Numbered from the stretch's first letter, positions 7,531 through 15,427 are shown. The stretch: DNA of 35,593 nt from an uncultured Nocardioides sp. (GCF_902805925.1 NZ_CADCUP010000104.1:1-35593), one strand, 5' to 3'. Numbers and translations: made by a program. Notes: generated from the letters alone by a model not told the origin.

Positions 7531-8414
7531 GGCCGGCCCGCCTCGACGGCGAGCTGCGCGGTGCGGACGACGCCGTCGTGCCGGAAGTCGAGGTAGAGGT
7601 GGTAGCCGCCGGCGCTCGGCACCTCGGCCGTGAACCCCACCGTGGGCCCGGGCTCGGTCACGCCGTCGCCGGGCTCGCCGCCGGGATGCACGTGGAGGTA
7701 GGCCAGGTCGCCCTCGCGCAGCGCCACCAGGTGCCCGTAGGCGCCGAGGTAGGGCTGGAGGTCGGTGACCGGCTCGCCGTCCCTGGTGACCTCGAGGCTC
7801 AGCGCCGAGTGCTCGCCCGCGACCAGGTCGCCGGTGAGCGTGACGGTGTAGCCGTCCACGGTGGCGACCCGCGTGTCGGGCAGGTCGGGCGTCGCCGCCA
7901 CGGGGCCGGGCACCGACAGGTCGGCGCCCAGGGTGAGCGCCTCGCCGCCGGTCGGGTGGAAGTCGGCGAAGACGCGCCACGGGCCGGGGGTGAGGTCGAG
8001 CGGCACCCGCCAGGTGCCGTCGTCGCCGAGCACGGGGTGCACGTGCTGGAAGCCGCGGAAGTCGCGTCGTACGGCGATGAGGTGGAGCCGCTTGTCGTGC
8101 TCCACGTCGTACGCCGTCACGGGCATGCCGTCGGGGCCCTCGACGTGGAAGGCGAGCGGCTGGTCCCGGCCGGGCCCCTGCTGGGTGCGGTCGAGCACGA
8201 GGCGGTAGCCGTCCTGCGAGGTCATCAGGCCACCCGGCGGCTGCTCGGCCGCCGCGGCGACCTCGGCGTGCCCGCCGTCGGCGTGGCCCCCGGCCTCCTC
8301 GTGGGTCTCCGGCTCGGCGGCCACCGGGCCGACGGCGCTGCCGACGGCGAAGGAGGCCCCGAAGAGCGCGCCGATGCCGAGGAGGAAGCCCGCCACCCGG
8401 GTCGGGGTGTTCAT
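7527..8414 (-). CDS. Membrane-anchored or secreted His-rich protein of the copper operon, duplicated domain
   Basis: 295 residues. A hydrophobic segment at about 8-31 ending in VAAEPE is a signal peptide or anchor. A short His-rich linker follows (His38, His44, His49). Then come two similar beta-rich domains. Domain 1 (about 65-170) contains GYRLVL, then LHLIAVR (His111), FQHVHP (124-127) and VFADF (148-152). Domain 2 (about 185-290) contains GYTVTL, then GHLVALR (His228), YLHVHP (241-244) and LYLDF (273-277). The shared HL...HVHP...DF plan at a spacing of about 117 residues points to an internal duplication, with the histidines as candidate metal ligands outside the cytoplasm. It overlaps both neighbours by four bases (ATGA). 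I know such proteins only as uncharacterised members of actinobacterial copper operons; a role in extracytoplasmic copper binding is inference. Confidence 0.8.
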   Translation of the reverse strand: MNTPTRVAGFLLGIGALFGASFAVGSAVGPVAAEPETHEEAGGHADGGHAEVAAAAEQPPGGLMTSQDGYRLVLDRTQQGPGRDQPLAFHVEGPDGMPVTAYDVEHDKRLHLIAVRRDFRGFQHVHPVLGDDGTWRVPLDLTPGPWRVFADFHPTGGEALTLGADLSVPGPVAATPDLPDTRVATVDGYTVTLTGDLVAGEHSALSLEVTRDGEPVTDLQPYLGAYGHLVALREGDLAYLHVHPGGEPGDGVTEPGPTVGFTAEVPSAGGYHLYLDFRHDGVVRTAQLAVEAGRP

Positions 8415-8617
8415 GCGAGCGAGTAGCCGGCCTCTTCGACGGCCGCCCGGACGGCGGTCTCGGAGAGGGGCTGGTCGCTGGTGACACTGACGCCGCCCGA
8501 GGCGAGGTCGACCGCGACGCCGGTGACGCCGTCGACCTCCTGGAGCTCCTCGGTGACGGAGGTGACGCAGTGCTCGCAGGTCATGCCGGTGACGACGTAC
8601 TGGCTGGTCTCGCTCAT
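8411..8617 (-). CDS. copZ: CopZ-like copper chaperone (HMA domain)
   Basis: 68 residues, the length of a single heavy-metal-associated domain with ferredoxin-like fold. The metal loop is GMTCEHC (residues 11-17, Cys14 and Cys17). The later '[19 protein letters not shown]' strands and '[10 protein letters not shown]' end are typical of the family. The protein would carry Cu(I) in the cytosol to CopA and exchange it with CsoR. A ribosome site, GAGGAGC, lies nine bases before ATG 8617. It is separated from csoR by 52 bases and overlaps the next gene by four, so it belongs to the same transcript. Confidence 0.92.
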   Translation of the reverse strand: MSETSQYVVTGMTCEHCVTSVTEELQEVDGVTGVAVDLASGGVSVTSDQPLSETAVRAAVEEAGYSLA

Positions 8618-8669
8618 GGGGGTGCTCCTCGGCGGGTCGAATCAGGTAGGTCGGGTCAACCAGGGGTGG

Positions 8670-8975
8670 TCAGGAACGGACGAGGCGGGCGATGGCGTCG
8701 GAGGCCTCGCGCAGCTTGGCCTCGGCCTCGGGGGAGTCGGCGCGGGCCGCGTCGAGCACGCAGTGGGCCATGTGCTCGTCGAGCAGCCCCAGCGCGACGG
8801 CCTGCAGGGCCTTCGTGACGGCCGAGACCTGGGTGAGGATGTCGATGCAGTACTTCTCCTCGTCGACCATCCGGGCGATGCCCTTGACCTGGCCCTCGAT
8901 GCGGCGCATCCGCTTGAGGTAGTCGTCCTTGTTGCCCATGTAGCCGGGGTGGCCGGCGTGCGCGGTCTCGCTCAT
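8670..8975 (-). CDS. csoR: Copper-sensing transcriptional repressor CsoR
   Basis: 101 residues from ATG 8975. The protein is all-helical (DUF156 family). It contains '[25 protein letters not shown]' followed by the diagnostic C-x24-H-x3-C arrangement: the Cys of YCIDIL, then His and Cys in EHMAHC. These are the Cu(I) ligands of Mycobacterium tuberculosis CsoR. It represses its operon when copper is low and releases DNA when Cu(I) binds. An earlier in-frame ATG at 8987 lies inside the predicted -10 box and operator, so it cannot be in the transcript; the start at 8975 fits a leaderless mRNA. It is first in the csoR-copZ-secreted protein-copA operon and is autoregulated by the site at 8986-9002. 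Confidence 0.93.
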   Translation of the reverse strand: MSETAHAGHPGYMGNKDDYLKRMRRIEGQVKGIARMVDEEKYCIDILTQVSAVTKALQAVALGLLDEHMAHCVLDAARADSPEAEAKLREASDAIARLVRS

Positions 8976-8982
8976 GCCGGCT

Positions 8983-9011
8983 ACCATACCCCCCTAGGGT
9001 ATCTCGTTCAA
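8983..9011 (-). promoter_or_regulatory. csoR promoter with overlapping CsoR operator
   Basis: On the minus strand TTGAAC (9011-9006) and TATGGT (8988-8983) are spaced by exactly 17 bases, a good sigma-70-type promoter. The palindrome ATACCCCCCTAGGGTAT (8986-9002 on the plus strand) lies across the spacer and the -10 box. It has the G-tract, TA-flanked form of actinobacterial CsoR sites. The start of transcription would be about 8976, right at ATG 8975, so the message should be leaderless. Confidence 0.8.
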
Positions 9012-9049
9012 GCCCGCAAACCCGGGCGAGAGCGGACGACCTGCGCGGA

Positions 9050-9090
9050 TACGATCACTGGGTCCGAGCCGCACCGCACAGCCGAGGAGA
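9050..9090 (+). promoter_or_regulatory. Probable thrS promoter -10 and ribosome site
   Basis: TACGAT at 9050-9055 is a good -10 box; the -35 is weak. GAGGAGA at 9084-9090 lies five bases before GTG 9096 and fixes that start. The short leader leaves no room for a T-box. The promoter faces away from the csoR promoter about 40 bases away. Confidence 0.5.
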
Positions 9091-9095
9091 GCCCC

Positions 9096-11099
9096 GTGTC
9101 CGAGATCAAGGTCGTCCGCGTCCACGCCGGTGAGCGTCAGGAGCGGGCCACCACGACTCTGACGCTCGAGGAGGGCACCAGGGCCTGGGAGCTGTTCACC
9201 GACGACAGCGACGTCATCGCCGCACGCATGGGCGGGACCCTGCGCGACCTCGCCTCCGTGCTGGCCGACGGCGACGAGGTCGAGGGCGTGGCGATCGACA
9301 GCCCCGACGGGCGCGACATCCTGCGCCACTCGACCGCGCACGTGATGGCACAGGCGGTGCAGCAGCTGTGGCCCGAGGCGAGGCTGGGCATCGGGCCGCC
9401 GATCGAGAACGGCTTCTACTACGACTTCGACGTGGAGACCCCGTTCGTGCCGGAGGACCTCGCCAAGATCGAGACCGCCATGCGCAAGATCATCAAGGAG
9501 GGCCAGAGGTTCGACCGCCGCGTCACCACCGACGCCGAGGCGCTCGACGAGCTCCAGGGCGAGCCCTACAAGATCGAGCTGATCGGCCTCAAGGGCAGCG
9601 GCGCCTCCGACGACGCGGCCGAGGGCGCCTCGGTGGAGGTGGGCGCCGGCGAGCTGACGATCTACGACAACGTCCGCCGCAACGGCGACATCGCCTGGAG
9701 CGACCTGTGCCGCGGGCCCCACCTGCCCACCACCAAGCGCATCCCGGCCTTCAAGCTGATGCGCTCCGCCGCGGCGTACTGGCGCGGGGACGAGAGGAAC
9801 AAGCAGCTCCAGCGCATCTACGGCACCGCCTGGGAGTCCAAGGAGGCGCTGGAGGAGCACCTGCACCGCATCGAGGAGGCCGAGCGCCGCGACCACCGCA
9901 AGGTCGGGCGCGACCTCGACCTGTACAGCTTCCCCGACGAGCTCGGCTCCGGGCTGGCGGTCTTCCACCCCAAGGGCGGCGTGATCAAGCGGGAGATGGA
10001 GGACTACGTCCGCCGTCGGCACATCGAGGAGGGCTTCGAGTACGTCGGCACGCCGCACATCTCGAAGGAGGGCCTGTTCCACACCTCCGGCCACCTGCCG
10101 TACTACGCCGACACGATGTTCCCGCCGATGGAGTTCGAGGGCGCGAACTACTACCTCAAGGCGATGAACTGCCCGATGCACAACCTGATCTTCTCCTCGC
10201 GCGGGCGGTCCTACCGCGAGCTGCCGCTGCGGCTCTTCGAGTTCGGCTCGGTCTACCGCTACGAGAAGTCGGGCGTCGTCCACGGCCTCACCCGGGTGCG
10301 CGGCCTGACCCAGGACGACTCGCACTCCTACGTCACCCCCGAGCAGGCGCCGGCCGAGATCGAGCACCTGCTCGGCTTCGTGCTCGGGCTGCTCAAGGAC
10401 TTCGGGCTCGACGACTACTACCTCGAGCTCTCCACGCGCGACGACTCCAAGCCTGACAAGTTCGTGGGCACCGAGGAGGACTGGGCCGTGGCCACGGCGG
10501 CGCTGCGCGACGTCGCCACCGAGTCGGGGCTCGAGCTGGTCGACGACCCGGGCGGGGCGGCGTTCTACGGCCCGAAGATCTCCGTGCAGGCGCGCGACGC
10601 CATCGGGCGGACCTGGCAGATGTCGACGATCCAGTACGACTTCAACCAGCCCAAGGGCTTCGACCTGCAGTACCAGGCCGCCGACGGCTCGCGCCAGCAG
10701 CCGGTGATGATCCACTCCGCGAAGTTCGGCTCGATCGAGCGGTTCATCGGCGTGCTGGTGGAGCACTACGCCGGCGCCATGCCGCCGTGGCTCGCGCCGG
10801 TGCAGGTGCAGGCGATCCCGATCGCCGACGTGCACGCCGACTACCTGTACGACGTGGCGCGGCGGATGAGGTCTCAGGGACTGCGCGTCGAGGTCGACGA
10901 CTCCGACGACCGCATGCAGAAGAAGATCCGCAACGCCCAGCTGCAGAAGGTGCCCTTCATGATGATCGCCGGCAACGACGACATGGAGGCGGGAGCGGTG
11001 TCCTTCCGCTACCGCGACGGGCGCCAGGACAACGGCGTGCCCGTCGAGGAGGCCATCGCGCGGGTCGCCGAGGCGGTGGCCTCGCGGGTGCAGGTCTGA
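9096..11099 (+). CDS. thrS: Threonyl-tRNA synthetase
   Basis: 667 residues from GTG 9096 with GAGGAGA five bases upstream. Residues 1-65 form the TGS domain. The second editing domain carries both metal-binding motifs, HSTAH (His78, His82) and CRGPH (Cys205, His209), so correction of Ser-tRNA(Thr) should be intact. The class II catalytic core has the zinc ligands Cys359 (MNCPMHN), His410 (TQDDSH) and His540 (MIHSAKFG) that recognise the threonine hydroxyl, with the same 51-residue Cys-His spacing as E. coli. The C-terminal anticodon-binding domain contains '[15 protein letters not shown]'. It is a complete, ordinary housekeeping enzyme that charges tRNA(Thr) in the cytosol. It converges on the peptidase gene, with a strong hairpin between them. 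Confidence 0.97.
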   Translation: MSEIKVVRVHAGERQERATTTLTLEEGTRAWELFTDDSDVIAARMGGTLRDLASVLADGDEVEGVAIDSPDGRDILRHSTAHVMAQAVQQLWPEARLGIGPPIENGFYYDFDVETPFVPEDLAKIETAMRKIIKEGQRFDRRVTTDAEALDELQGEPYKIELIGLKGSGASDDAAEGASVEVGAGELTIYDNVRRNGDIAWSDLCRGPHLPTTKRIPAFKLMRSAAAYWRGDERNKQLQRIYGTAWESKEALEEHLHRIEEAERRDHRKVGRDLDLYSFPDELGSGLAVFHPKGGVIKREMEDYVRRRHIEEGFEYVGTPHISKEGLFHTSGHLPYYADTMFPPMEFEGANYYLKAMNCPMHNLIFSSRGRSYRELPLRLFEFGSVYRYEKSGVVHGLTRVRGLTQDDSHSYVTPEQAPAEIEHLLGFVLGLLKDFGLDDYYLELSTRDDSKPDKFVGTEEDWAVATAALRDVATESGLELVDDPGGAAFYGPKISVQARDAIGRTWQMSTIQYDFNQPKGFDLQYQAADGSRQQPVMIHSAKFGSIERFIGVLVEHYAGAMPPWLAPVQVQAIPIADVHADYLYDVARRMRSQGLRVEVDDSDDRMQKKIRNAQLQKVPFMMIAGNDDMEAGAVSFRYRDGRQDNGVPVEEAIARVAEAVASRVQV

Positions 11100-11104
11100 C
11101 CGGT

Positions 11105-11134
11105 CGCGCGGGCGTCCAGGGCGAACCCCGCGCG
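11105..11134. terminator. Bidirectional hairpin between thrS and the peptidase gene
   Basis: CGCGCGGG (11105-11112) pairs perfectly with CCCGCGCG (11127-11134) around a 14-base loop in the 42-base gap between two convergent genes. There is no U-tract on either side, as is common for high-GC actinobacterial terminators. Confidence 0.6.
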
Positions 11135-11141
11135 GTCGCGG

Positions 11142-12710
11142 CTAGTCCGGCAGGCCGACCGGCGGCTTGGGGACCGGCGGGCAGCGGACGTCGGAGCGAG
11201 CGTCACCGGGACGGCGCTGGGGCAGTCGGCCGGTGCCCAGGTAGGCAGCGATCCGCCTGTCCACGCACCTGACCCCGCTCAGGCTGCCGGCGTGGGTGGT
11301 GCCGCGGACCCCCTCGATGAGCACCGACTGCGTGAACCGGCGACGTACCTCGTAGGCGCCCTCGATCGGTGTCGCGCCGTCGAACGTCTCGTTGATCAGC
11401 AGGGCCGGCCTCGCGACGGTGGCCACCTCCACCGCAGCTGACGCGGGGGGCGCCGGCCAGGTGCGGCACGGAGCGTTGAACCAGCCGTTGGGCCAGGTCC
11501 CGAAGGGATACCGCTGGTCCTGCAGCTCGTTGTCGGCGAGCAGCACGGCCAGGTCGGTCGGCCACGGGGCATCGGTGCAGATGGTGGCGAGGTACGCCGC
11601 GTAGCCGTTGTCGGCGCCGGGGGTCGTCGGGTTGATATCGGTGTAGGCCCGGCGGGCCAGCCGCGCGGTGCCCTTGGTGACGATCTCCGACAACGCCGCC
11701 GCGACCTCGGGCCACAGGAAGGCGGCGTAGCCCGCTCCGAGGGCGACGTCGCTGAGCTCGGCTGCGCCGACTCCGTTGACGGGCTTGCGTGCCAGCCGGC
11801 GCAGCAGGCGGTGGTAGGTCCTCTCGACCTTGACCGCGGTCCGGCCTAGCCGGAGGTCCGCGTGGCCGCGTGCCGCCCATCGGTAGAAGGCGGTGATCGC
11901 CCGCTCGAAGGCGACGTTCTGCCCGGCGTTCGCGGCGTACCAGACCTTGCGCGGGTCGACGACACCGTCGAGGACGAGCCTGTCGAGGCGGTCGGGGTGC
12001 AGGGTGGCGTACACCTGCGCGATGTAGGTCCCGTAGGAGAGGCCGTAGAAGCTGACCCGCTCGGCGCCGAGGGCCTCGCGAAGCAGCTCCAGGTCGGCGA
12101 CGGTGTCGGTGGTCTTCATGTGCGGCAGAAGCTCTGCCGCGGCCGAGGTGCCGCAGTCGGCGGCGTAGGCCTCGGCCCTGGCCACCCACCGGTCGATGAT
12201 CGCGTCTCTCGTCGGGACGTACGGCGGGCGTGTGCCGATCTTGTTGTAGCGCCGGTCGCACGTGAGCGCGGGCCTGCTCGCGCCGACCCCGCGAGGGTCC
12301 ATCCCGATCCAGTCGTAGGTGCGGGCCGCCTTGCCGGGCACGAACTGGCCGTAGCCAGCCAGGAAGGTGCCGCTCCCGCCCGGTCCGCCGGGGTTGGTGA
12401 ACATCACCCCACGGTCCTTGGATCCGCGGTGCTTCACCCGCGAGACCGCGAGCCGGATGGTGTCGCCGGTCGGGTTCGCGTGGTCAAGCGGGACGGTGAG
12501 CATGCCGCACCGTGCCCCGGCGTCGCGGAGGAAGTCGTCCTTGCACCGTCTCCACGCGATGGGTGCGGCGGCGAAGCCCGACGTGGCCGCGGTGATCCGG
12601 CTGACGGCCGTCGGATCGGCCGAGGACGGCGTCGCGACGGCGACCGGTGCCCCCACGAGTGCGGCGCCCAGGGCGAGCGTGGCTCCGACGACGGCGAGAC
12701 GAGTGGGCAT
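11142..12710 (-). CDS. Secreted alpha/beta-hydrolase, tripeptidyl aminopeptidase (TAP)-like
   Basis: 522 residues from ATG 12710 with GGGGGAG just upstream. A signal peptide of about 27 residues (RLAVVGATLALGAALVGAPVAVA) indicates export. The fold begins with 'IAWRRC', then LTVPLDH, NPGGPGGSG (oxyanion loop) and WIGMDPRGVGASRP. The nucleophile elbow GLSYGTY holds the catalytic Ser. The C-terminal TAP-like domain supplies the Asp (NETFDGATP) and His (GTTHAGS). Paired cysteines suggest disulfides. Streptomyces homologues remove N-terminal tripeptides from secreted proteins; the substrate here is inferred only from the family. The 5' leader carries a perfect 7-bp inverted repeat (12728-12752). 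The gene lies downstream of the MBL hydrolase, 116 bases away, and probably has its own promoter. Confidence 0.9.
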   Translation of the reverse strand: MPTRLAVVGATLALGAALVGAPVAVATPSSADPTAVSRITAATSGFAAAPIAWRRCKDDFLRDAGARCGMLTVPLDHANPTGDTIRLAVSRVKHRGSKDRGVMFTNPGGPGGSGTFLAGYGQFVPGKAARTYDWIGMDPRGVGASRPALTCDRRYNKIGTRPPYVPTRDAIIDRWVARAEAYAADCGTSAAAELLPHMKTTDTVADLELLREALGAERVSFYGLSYGTYIAQVYATLHPDRLDRLVLDGVVDPRKVWYAANAGQNVAFERAITAFYRWAARGHADLRLGRTAVKVERTYHRLLRRLARKPVNGVGAAELSDVALGAGYAAFLWPEVAAALSEIVTKGTARLARRAYTDINPTTPGADNGYAAYLATICTDAPWPTDLAVLLADNELQDQRYPFGTWPNGWFNAPCRTWPAPPASAAVEVATVARPALLINETFDGATPIEGAYEVRRRFTQSVLIEGVRGTTHAGSLSGVRCVDRRIAAYLGTGRLPQRRPGDARSDVRCPPVPKPPVGLPD

Positions 12711-12727
12711 GGCTCCCCCTGAGGGAT

Positions 12728-12752
12728 CGAGACACGGTGCCGGACTGTCTCG
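12728..12752. repeat. Inverted repeat in the leader of the TAP-like peptidase gene
   Basis: CGAGACA (12728-12734) and TGTCTCG (12746-12752) are perfect inverted arms with an 11-base spacer, ending 18 bases upstream of ATG 12710. It may be an operator or an mRNA hairpin. Confidence 0.4.
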
Positions 12753-12826
12753 CATCGTCGCAGCGGCGTCTCTCGAGCGCAGCCCCGATATAGGGGTTCT
12801 CGGGGCGCGTGACAGGTGATGGCCGC

Positions 12827-13540
12827 CTACACAGGGTGCCTCGCCAGGAACCTCCGGATGTGCGCCCGCGGCGCATCCCGGATCTCCGGCCCGTGGGTGA
12901 AGGCGGCGACGTCGTACTCCAGGTCGGCGAGGCGGTGGGCGGTCTGCTTGGTCAGGCGGAAGTCGGTGCAGAGCCACTTCACCGGCCACCGCAGGCCCAG
13001 CACGTTGAAGATCGAGTCGCCGGTGATCAGGGTGCGCGTCTCCTCGTGCAGGAACGACGCGTGGCCGGGGGAGTGCCCGGGCGTGTGCACGACGCGGAGG
13101 CCGCCGGCCACCGGGAGCACCTGCCCGTCGGTGAGCTCCTCCTCGACGGGCACGGCGCCGAAGGTCGGCGGGGGCGAGATCCGGGAGAGCAGGCGGCCGA
13201 GCCCGGCAGAGGAGTCCTGCGGTGCCGACTGCCCGGCCCTGACGTACGACGCGTCGTCGGTGTGGACGCCGACGCCGAGCCCGGTCGCCTCGGCGACGTG
13301 CGCGGCGCCACCGGCGTGGTCGAGGTGGGCGTGCGTCAGCAGCAGCCGGGTCACGTCGGCGGTGCCGGACCCGATCGACTCCAGCGCGGCGAGGACCTTG
13401 GGCCCCGACGACCTCAGCCCCATGTCGAGCAGCGTCACCTGCCCGTCGGCGTCGCGCAGGATGAAGCCGTTGACGAGGTCGCGCACGAGGGGGACCCGCC
13501 ACACGCCGGGTGCGAGCTCGACCGTCGGCTGACCTGCCAT
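12827..13540 (-). CDS. MBL-fold metallo-hydrolase
   Basis: 237 residues from ATG 13540. The dinuclear metal motif is THAHLDHAGG (His70, His72, Asp74, His75). Further ligands lie in HTPGHSPGH and TGDSIFN, and the C-terminal THGPEI supplies the last His. The overall plan is that of a glyoxalase-II/lactonase-like soluble hydrolase, not a secreted beta-lactamase, as there is no signal peptide. The substrate is unknown. It is transcribed divergently from the HIT gene with only 23 bases between the two start codons, so the promoters must overlap and at least the HIT message is predicted to be leaderless. Confidence 0.88.
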   Translation of the reverse strand: MAGQPTVELAPGVWRVPLVRDLVNGFILRDADGQVTLLDMGLRSSGPKVLAALESIGSGTADVTRLLLTHAHLDHAGGAAHVAEATGLGVGVHTDDASYVRAGQSAPQDSSAGLGRLLSRISPPPTFGAVPVEEELTDGQVLPVAGGLRVVHTPGHSPGHASFLHEETRTLITGDSIFNVLGLRWPVKWLCTDFRLTKQTAHRLADLEYDVAAFTHGPEIRDAPRAHIRRFLARHPV

Positions 13541-13550
13541 GTGCGCCTCC

Positions 13551-13556
13551 TAGAGT
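13551..13556 (+). promoter_or_regulatory. -10 box of a leaderless promoter for the HIT gene
   Basis: TAGAGT is followed by seven bases and then ATG 13564, so transcription should start at or next to the start codon. No ribosome site is present. Confidence 0.55.
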
Positions 13557-13563
13557 GACCGTC

Positions 13564-14100
13564 ATGCCAGATGATGCCGTGCGCCAGGACGGAGCGGGAG
13601 TGCCCGACGAGCTCGAGCGGCTCTGGACGCCGTACCGGATGGCCTACATCCGCGGGGAGAACAAGCCGTCCGACGACACCGCGGGGGAGTGCCCCTTCTG
13701 CCGGATGCCGGAGCTCGACGACGAGAGCGGCCTGCTCGTGCACCGCGGGACGCTCGCCTACGTGGTGCTCAACCTCTACCCCTACTCGCCGGGGCACCTG
13801 ATGGTCTGCCCCTACCGGCACATCCCCGACTACACCGACACCACCGACGAGGAGGTCGTCGAGATCGCCGCGCTCACCAAGCACGCGATGGCCACCATCC
13901 GCGGCGTCTCGGGCGCGGCCGGCTTCAACCTCGGCATGAACCAGGGCGCGGTCGCCGGCGCCGGGATCGCCGCGCACCTCCACCAGCACGTCGTGCCGCG
14001 CTGGCCGGGAGACCAGAACTTCATGCCGATCATCGGGCGCACCCGCACCCTGCCCGAGCTGCTCACCGACACCCGGGGCCTGCTGGCGGAGGCGTGGTGA
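13564..14100 (+). CDS. HIT-family protein, Ap4A phosphorylase-like
   Basis: 178 residues from ATG 13564. The histidine triad is HLHQHVVPRW (His138, His140, His142). Upstream are WTPYRMAYI, a CPFC pair (43-46) that is probably structural zinc, and NLYPYSPGHLMV plus NLGMNQG. This combination matches Rv2613c of M. tuberculosis, which cleaves diadenosine tetraphosphate, so nucleotide-signal turnover is the likely role; the exact reaction is inferred from that homologue. In mycobacteria the gene also lies between thrS and pgsA, so context supports orthology. It converges on the alanine-dehydrogenase-family gene with nine bases between the stops. Other in-frame starts upstream would run into the MBL gene. 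Confidence 0.92.
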   Translation: MPDDAVRQDGAGVPDELERLWTPYRMAYIRGENKPSDDTAGECPFCRMPELDDESGLLVHRGTLAYVVLNLYPYSPGHLMVCPYRHIPDYTDTTDEEVVEIAALTKHAMATIRGVSGAAGFNLGMNQGAVAGAGIAAHLHQHVVPRWPGDQNFMPIIGRTRTLPELLTDTRGLLAEAW

Positions 14101-14109
14101 TCCGAGGGC

Positions 14110-15249
14110 TCAGCCCACGAGGTGCGGCTGCGCCTCCGCACGGCCCTGGAAGGCCAGGATCGCCGGGTTGACGACGCGGCCGTCGCGGATCTCGATCGCG
14201 CGGCTGATCGTCTCGTCGGCGTCCCACGCCGCGGGTCCCTCGAGCACGGTCTGCACGAAGGGGAGCAGCGCCTCGCTGTTCTCCCACGTCGCGGAGTTCC
14301 ACAGGTACGACGGGCTGTGGTCGACCGCGTAGTAGTGCACCTGGCGGCCCACGGTGAACATCGGGGCCTCGAACGACGTGGGCGTGGCCCACTCGAAGCC
14401 CATGCCCTCGTCGCACGACACGTCGACGATCAGGCTGCCGGGCCGGAACAGCTCGAGGTCGGCGGTGCGGAGGTAGGTCAGGGGTGCGGCCGTGTCCTGC
14501 AGCGTGCAGTTGACGACGATGTCCCGCTCGGCCAGGAACGGCGGCAGCGGGCGACGTCCGCCGTCGGTGATGACGTGGCTGTCGGTGCTCCCCGGCCGCT
14601 GGTCGAGCTGGGTGATGCGCACCGAGTGGATGGGTGAGCCCACCGCGGCGACGCCGCGGTTGGTGAGCACGTGCACGTCGTGCACGCCGTGCGCGTTGAG
14701 TGCAGTCACCGCCCCGCGGGCGGTGGCGCCGAAGCCGATGACGACCGCGCGCAGCGGCCGCCCGTAGTCGCCCGTGGAGCCGGTCAGCTCCAGCGCCTGC
14801 AGCACCGAGCAGTAGCCTGCCAGCTCGTTGTTCTTGTGGAAGACGTGGAGCCCGACGGCGCCGTCGGCGGTCCAGTGGTTCATCGCCTCGAAGGCGACGA
14901 GGGTCAGCCGCCGGTCGATCGCCAGCTGCGTCATCTCCGTGTCCTGCACGCAGTGCGGCCAGCCCCAGAGGACCTGCCCGGCGTGCATCGTCGCGACGTC
15001 CTCGTGCTGCGGCTTGGGCAGCACGACGACGTCGGACCCGGTGATGATCTCCTCGCGGGTGGCGAACCCGGCCACGAGCGGCGCCAGCTCGGCGTCGCTG
15101 CGGCCGAACCGGTCGCCGTACCCGTGCTCGAGGGTGGTGCGGGCCGCGACGGCCGGGTCCAGCCGCGCCAGGTGGTCGGGGTGGAGGGGGAGGCGGTGCT
15201 CGTTCTCCTTGGCCGACGTGCCGACGACGCCCAGGCTGAGGAGGCTCAC
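14110..15249 (-). CDS. Alanine dehydrogenase/PNT-family enzyme (carboxyethyl-ornithine-synthase-like)
   Basis: 379 residues from GTG 15249. The N-terminal half begins LGVVGTSAKENEHRLPLHP, the arginine-lysine type entry of the AlaDH/PNT fold. It continues with VVLPKPQ and GWPHCVQD. The NAD-binding Rossmann segment follows as AVVIGFGATARGAV (about 167-180) and later VVNCTLQD. The C-terminal part holds VDVSCDEGMGFEWA. The set resembles N5-(carboxyethyl)ornithine synthase and some actinobacterial proteins labelled alanine dehydrogenase more than canonical Ald, which lacks the FEWATPTSF region. The substrate is therefore uncertain: an NAD(P)-dependent amino- or imino-acid oxidoreductase is as far as sequence goes. 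Its start overlaps the stop of the 44-residue gene upstream (GTGA), so the two are coupled. Confidence 0.72.
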   Translation of the reverse strand: MSLLSLGVVGTSAKENEHRLPLHPDHLARLDPAVAARTTLEHGYGDRFGRSDAELAPLVAGFATREEIITGSDVVVLPKPQHEDVATMHAGQVLWGWPHCVQDTEMTQLAIDRRLTLVAFEAMNHWTADGAVGLHVFHKNNELAGYCSVLQALELTGSTGDYGRPLRAVVIGFGATARGAVTALNAHGVHDVHVLTNRGVAAVGSPIHSVRITQLDQRPGSTDSHVITDGGRRPLPPFLAERDIVVNCTLQDTAAPLTYLRTADLELFRPGSLIVDVSCDEGMGFEWATPTSFEAPMFTVGRQVHYYAVDHSPSYLWNSATWENSEALLPFVQTVLEGPAAWDADETISRAIEIRDGRVVNPAILAFQGRAEAQPHLVG

Positions 15250-15380
15250 TTCTTCTTGGTGCCCAGACCATCGACGGCGGTGTTCGCGCCGGCGGCCTTC
15301 GCGTGCTTCTCGGCCCGCTTCTCCTTGATGGACTTGCCGGACTTCTTGGTCATGCCCTGCCGCGGCGACTTGTCGCTCAT
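15246..15380 (-). CDS. 44-residue Lys-rich small protein
   Basis: Starts at ATG 15380 with GGGAG six bases upstream. The product is strongly basic (MSDKSPRQGMTKKSGKSIKE, then KRAEKHAKAAG, ending GLGTKKK), with a likely amphipathic helix in the middle and no hydrophobic core. Similar tiny 'KSGKSIKEKRA' proteins occur in other actinobacteria, in my recollection only as hypothetical proteins; nucleic-acid binding is a guess from charge. Its TGA overlaps the GTG start of the next gene by four bases, which implies that ribosomes finishing this small frame start the dehydrogenase. A -10 box (TACTGT) lies 42 bases upstream. Confidence 0.75.
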   Translation of the reverse strand: MSDKSPRQGMTKKSGKSIKEKRAEKHAKAAGANTAVDGLGTKKK

Positions 15381-15421
15381 GGGGACTCCCTGGTCGGAAG
15401 CCTGGATGGCTCCGTGCTGCC

Positions 15422-15427
15422 ACAGTA
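15422..15427 (-). promoter_or_regulatory. Probable -10 box for the small-protein/dehydrogenase operon
   Basis: TACTGT on the minus strand, giving a leader of about 35 bases that includes the ribosome site. The -35 is not clear. Confidence 0.35.

Noticed and set aside
7531..8487. N-terminal extension of CopA by about 320 residues
   Set aside because: Arg/Pro-rich shadow of the His-rich protein gene; the HMA domain starts at ATG 7530.
8481..9095. N-terminal extension of thrS to 8481
   Set aside because: It would run antisense through copZ, csoR and their promoter. The TGS domain begins at GTG 9096, which has a good ribosome site.
9003..9095. T-box or other tRNA-sensing leader before thrS
   Set aside because: The leader is only about 34 bases and lacks any T-box core sequence.
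12827..13540. Antibiotic-resistance beta-lactamase
   Set aside because: The metal motif fits the MBL superfamily, but there is no signal peptide and the motifs match general hydrolases of the glyoxalase-II/lactonase type.
12711..13565. N-terminal extension of the TAP-like peptidase up to 13565
   Set aside because: The extension overlaps the MBL gene in another frame, while a clear signal peptide starts at ATG 12710.
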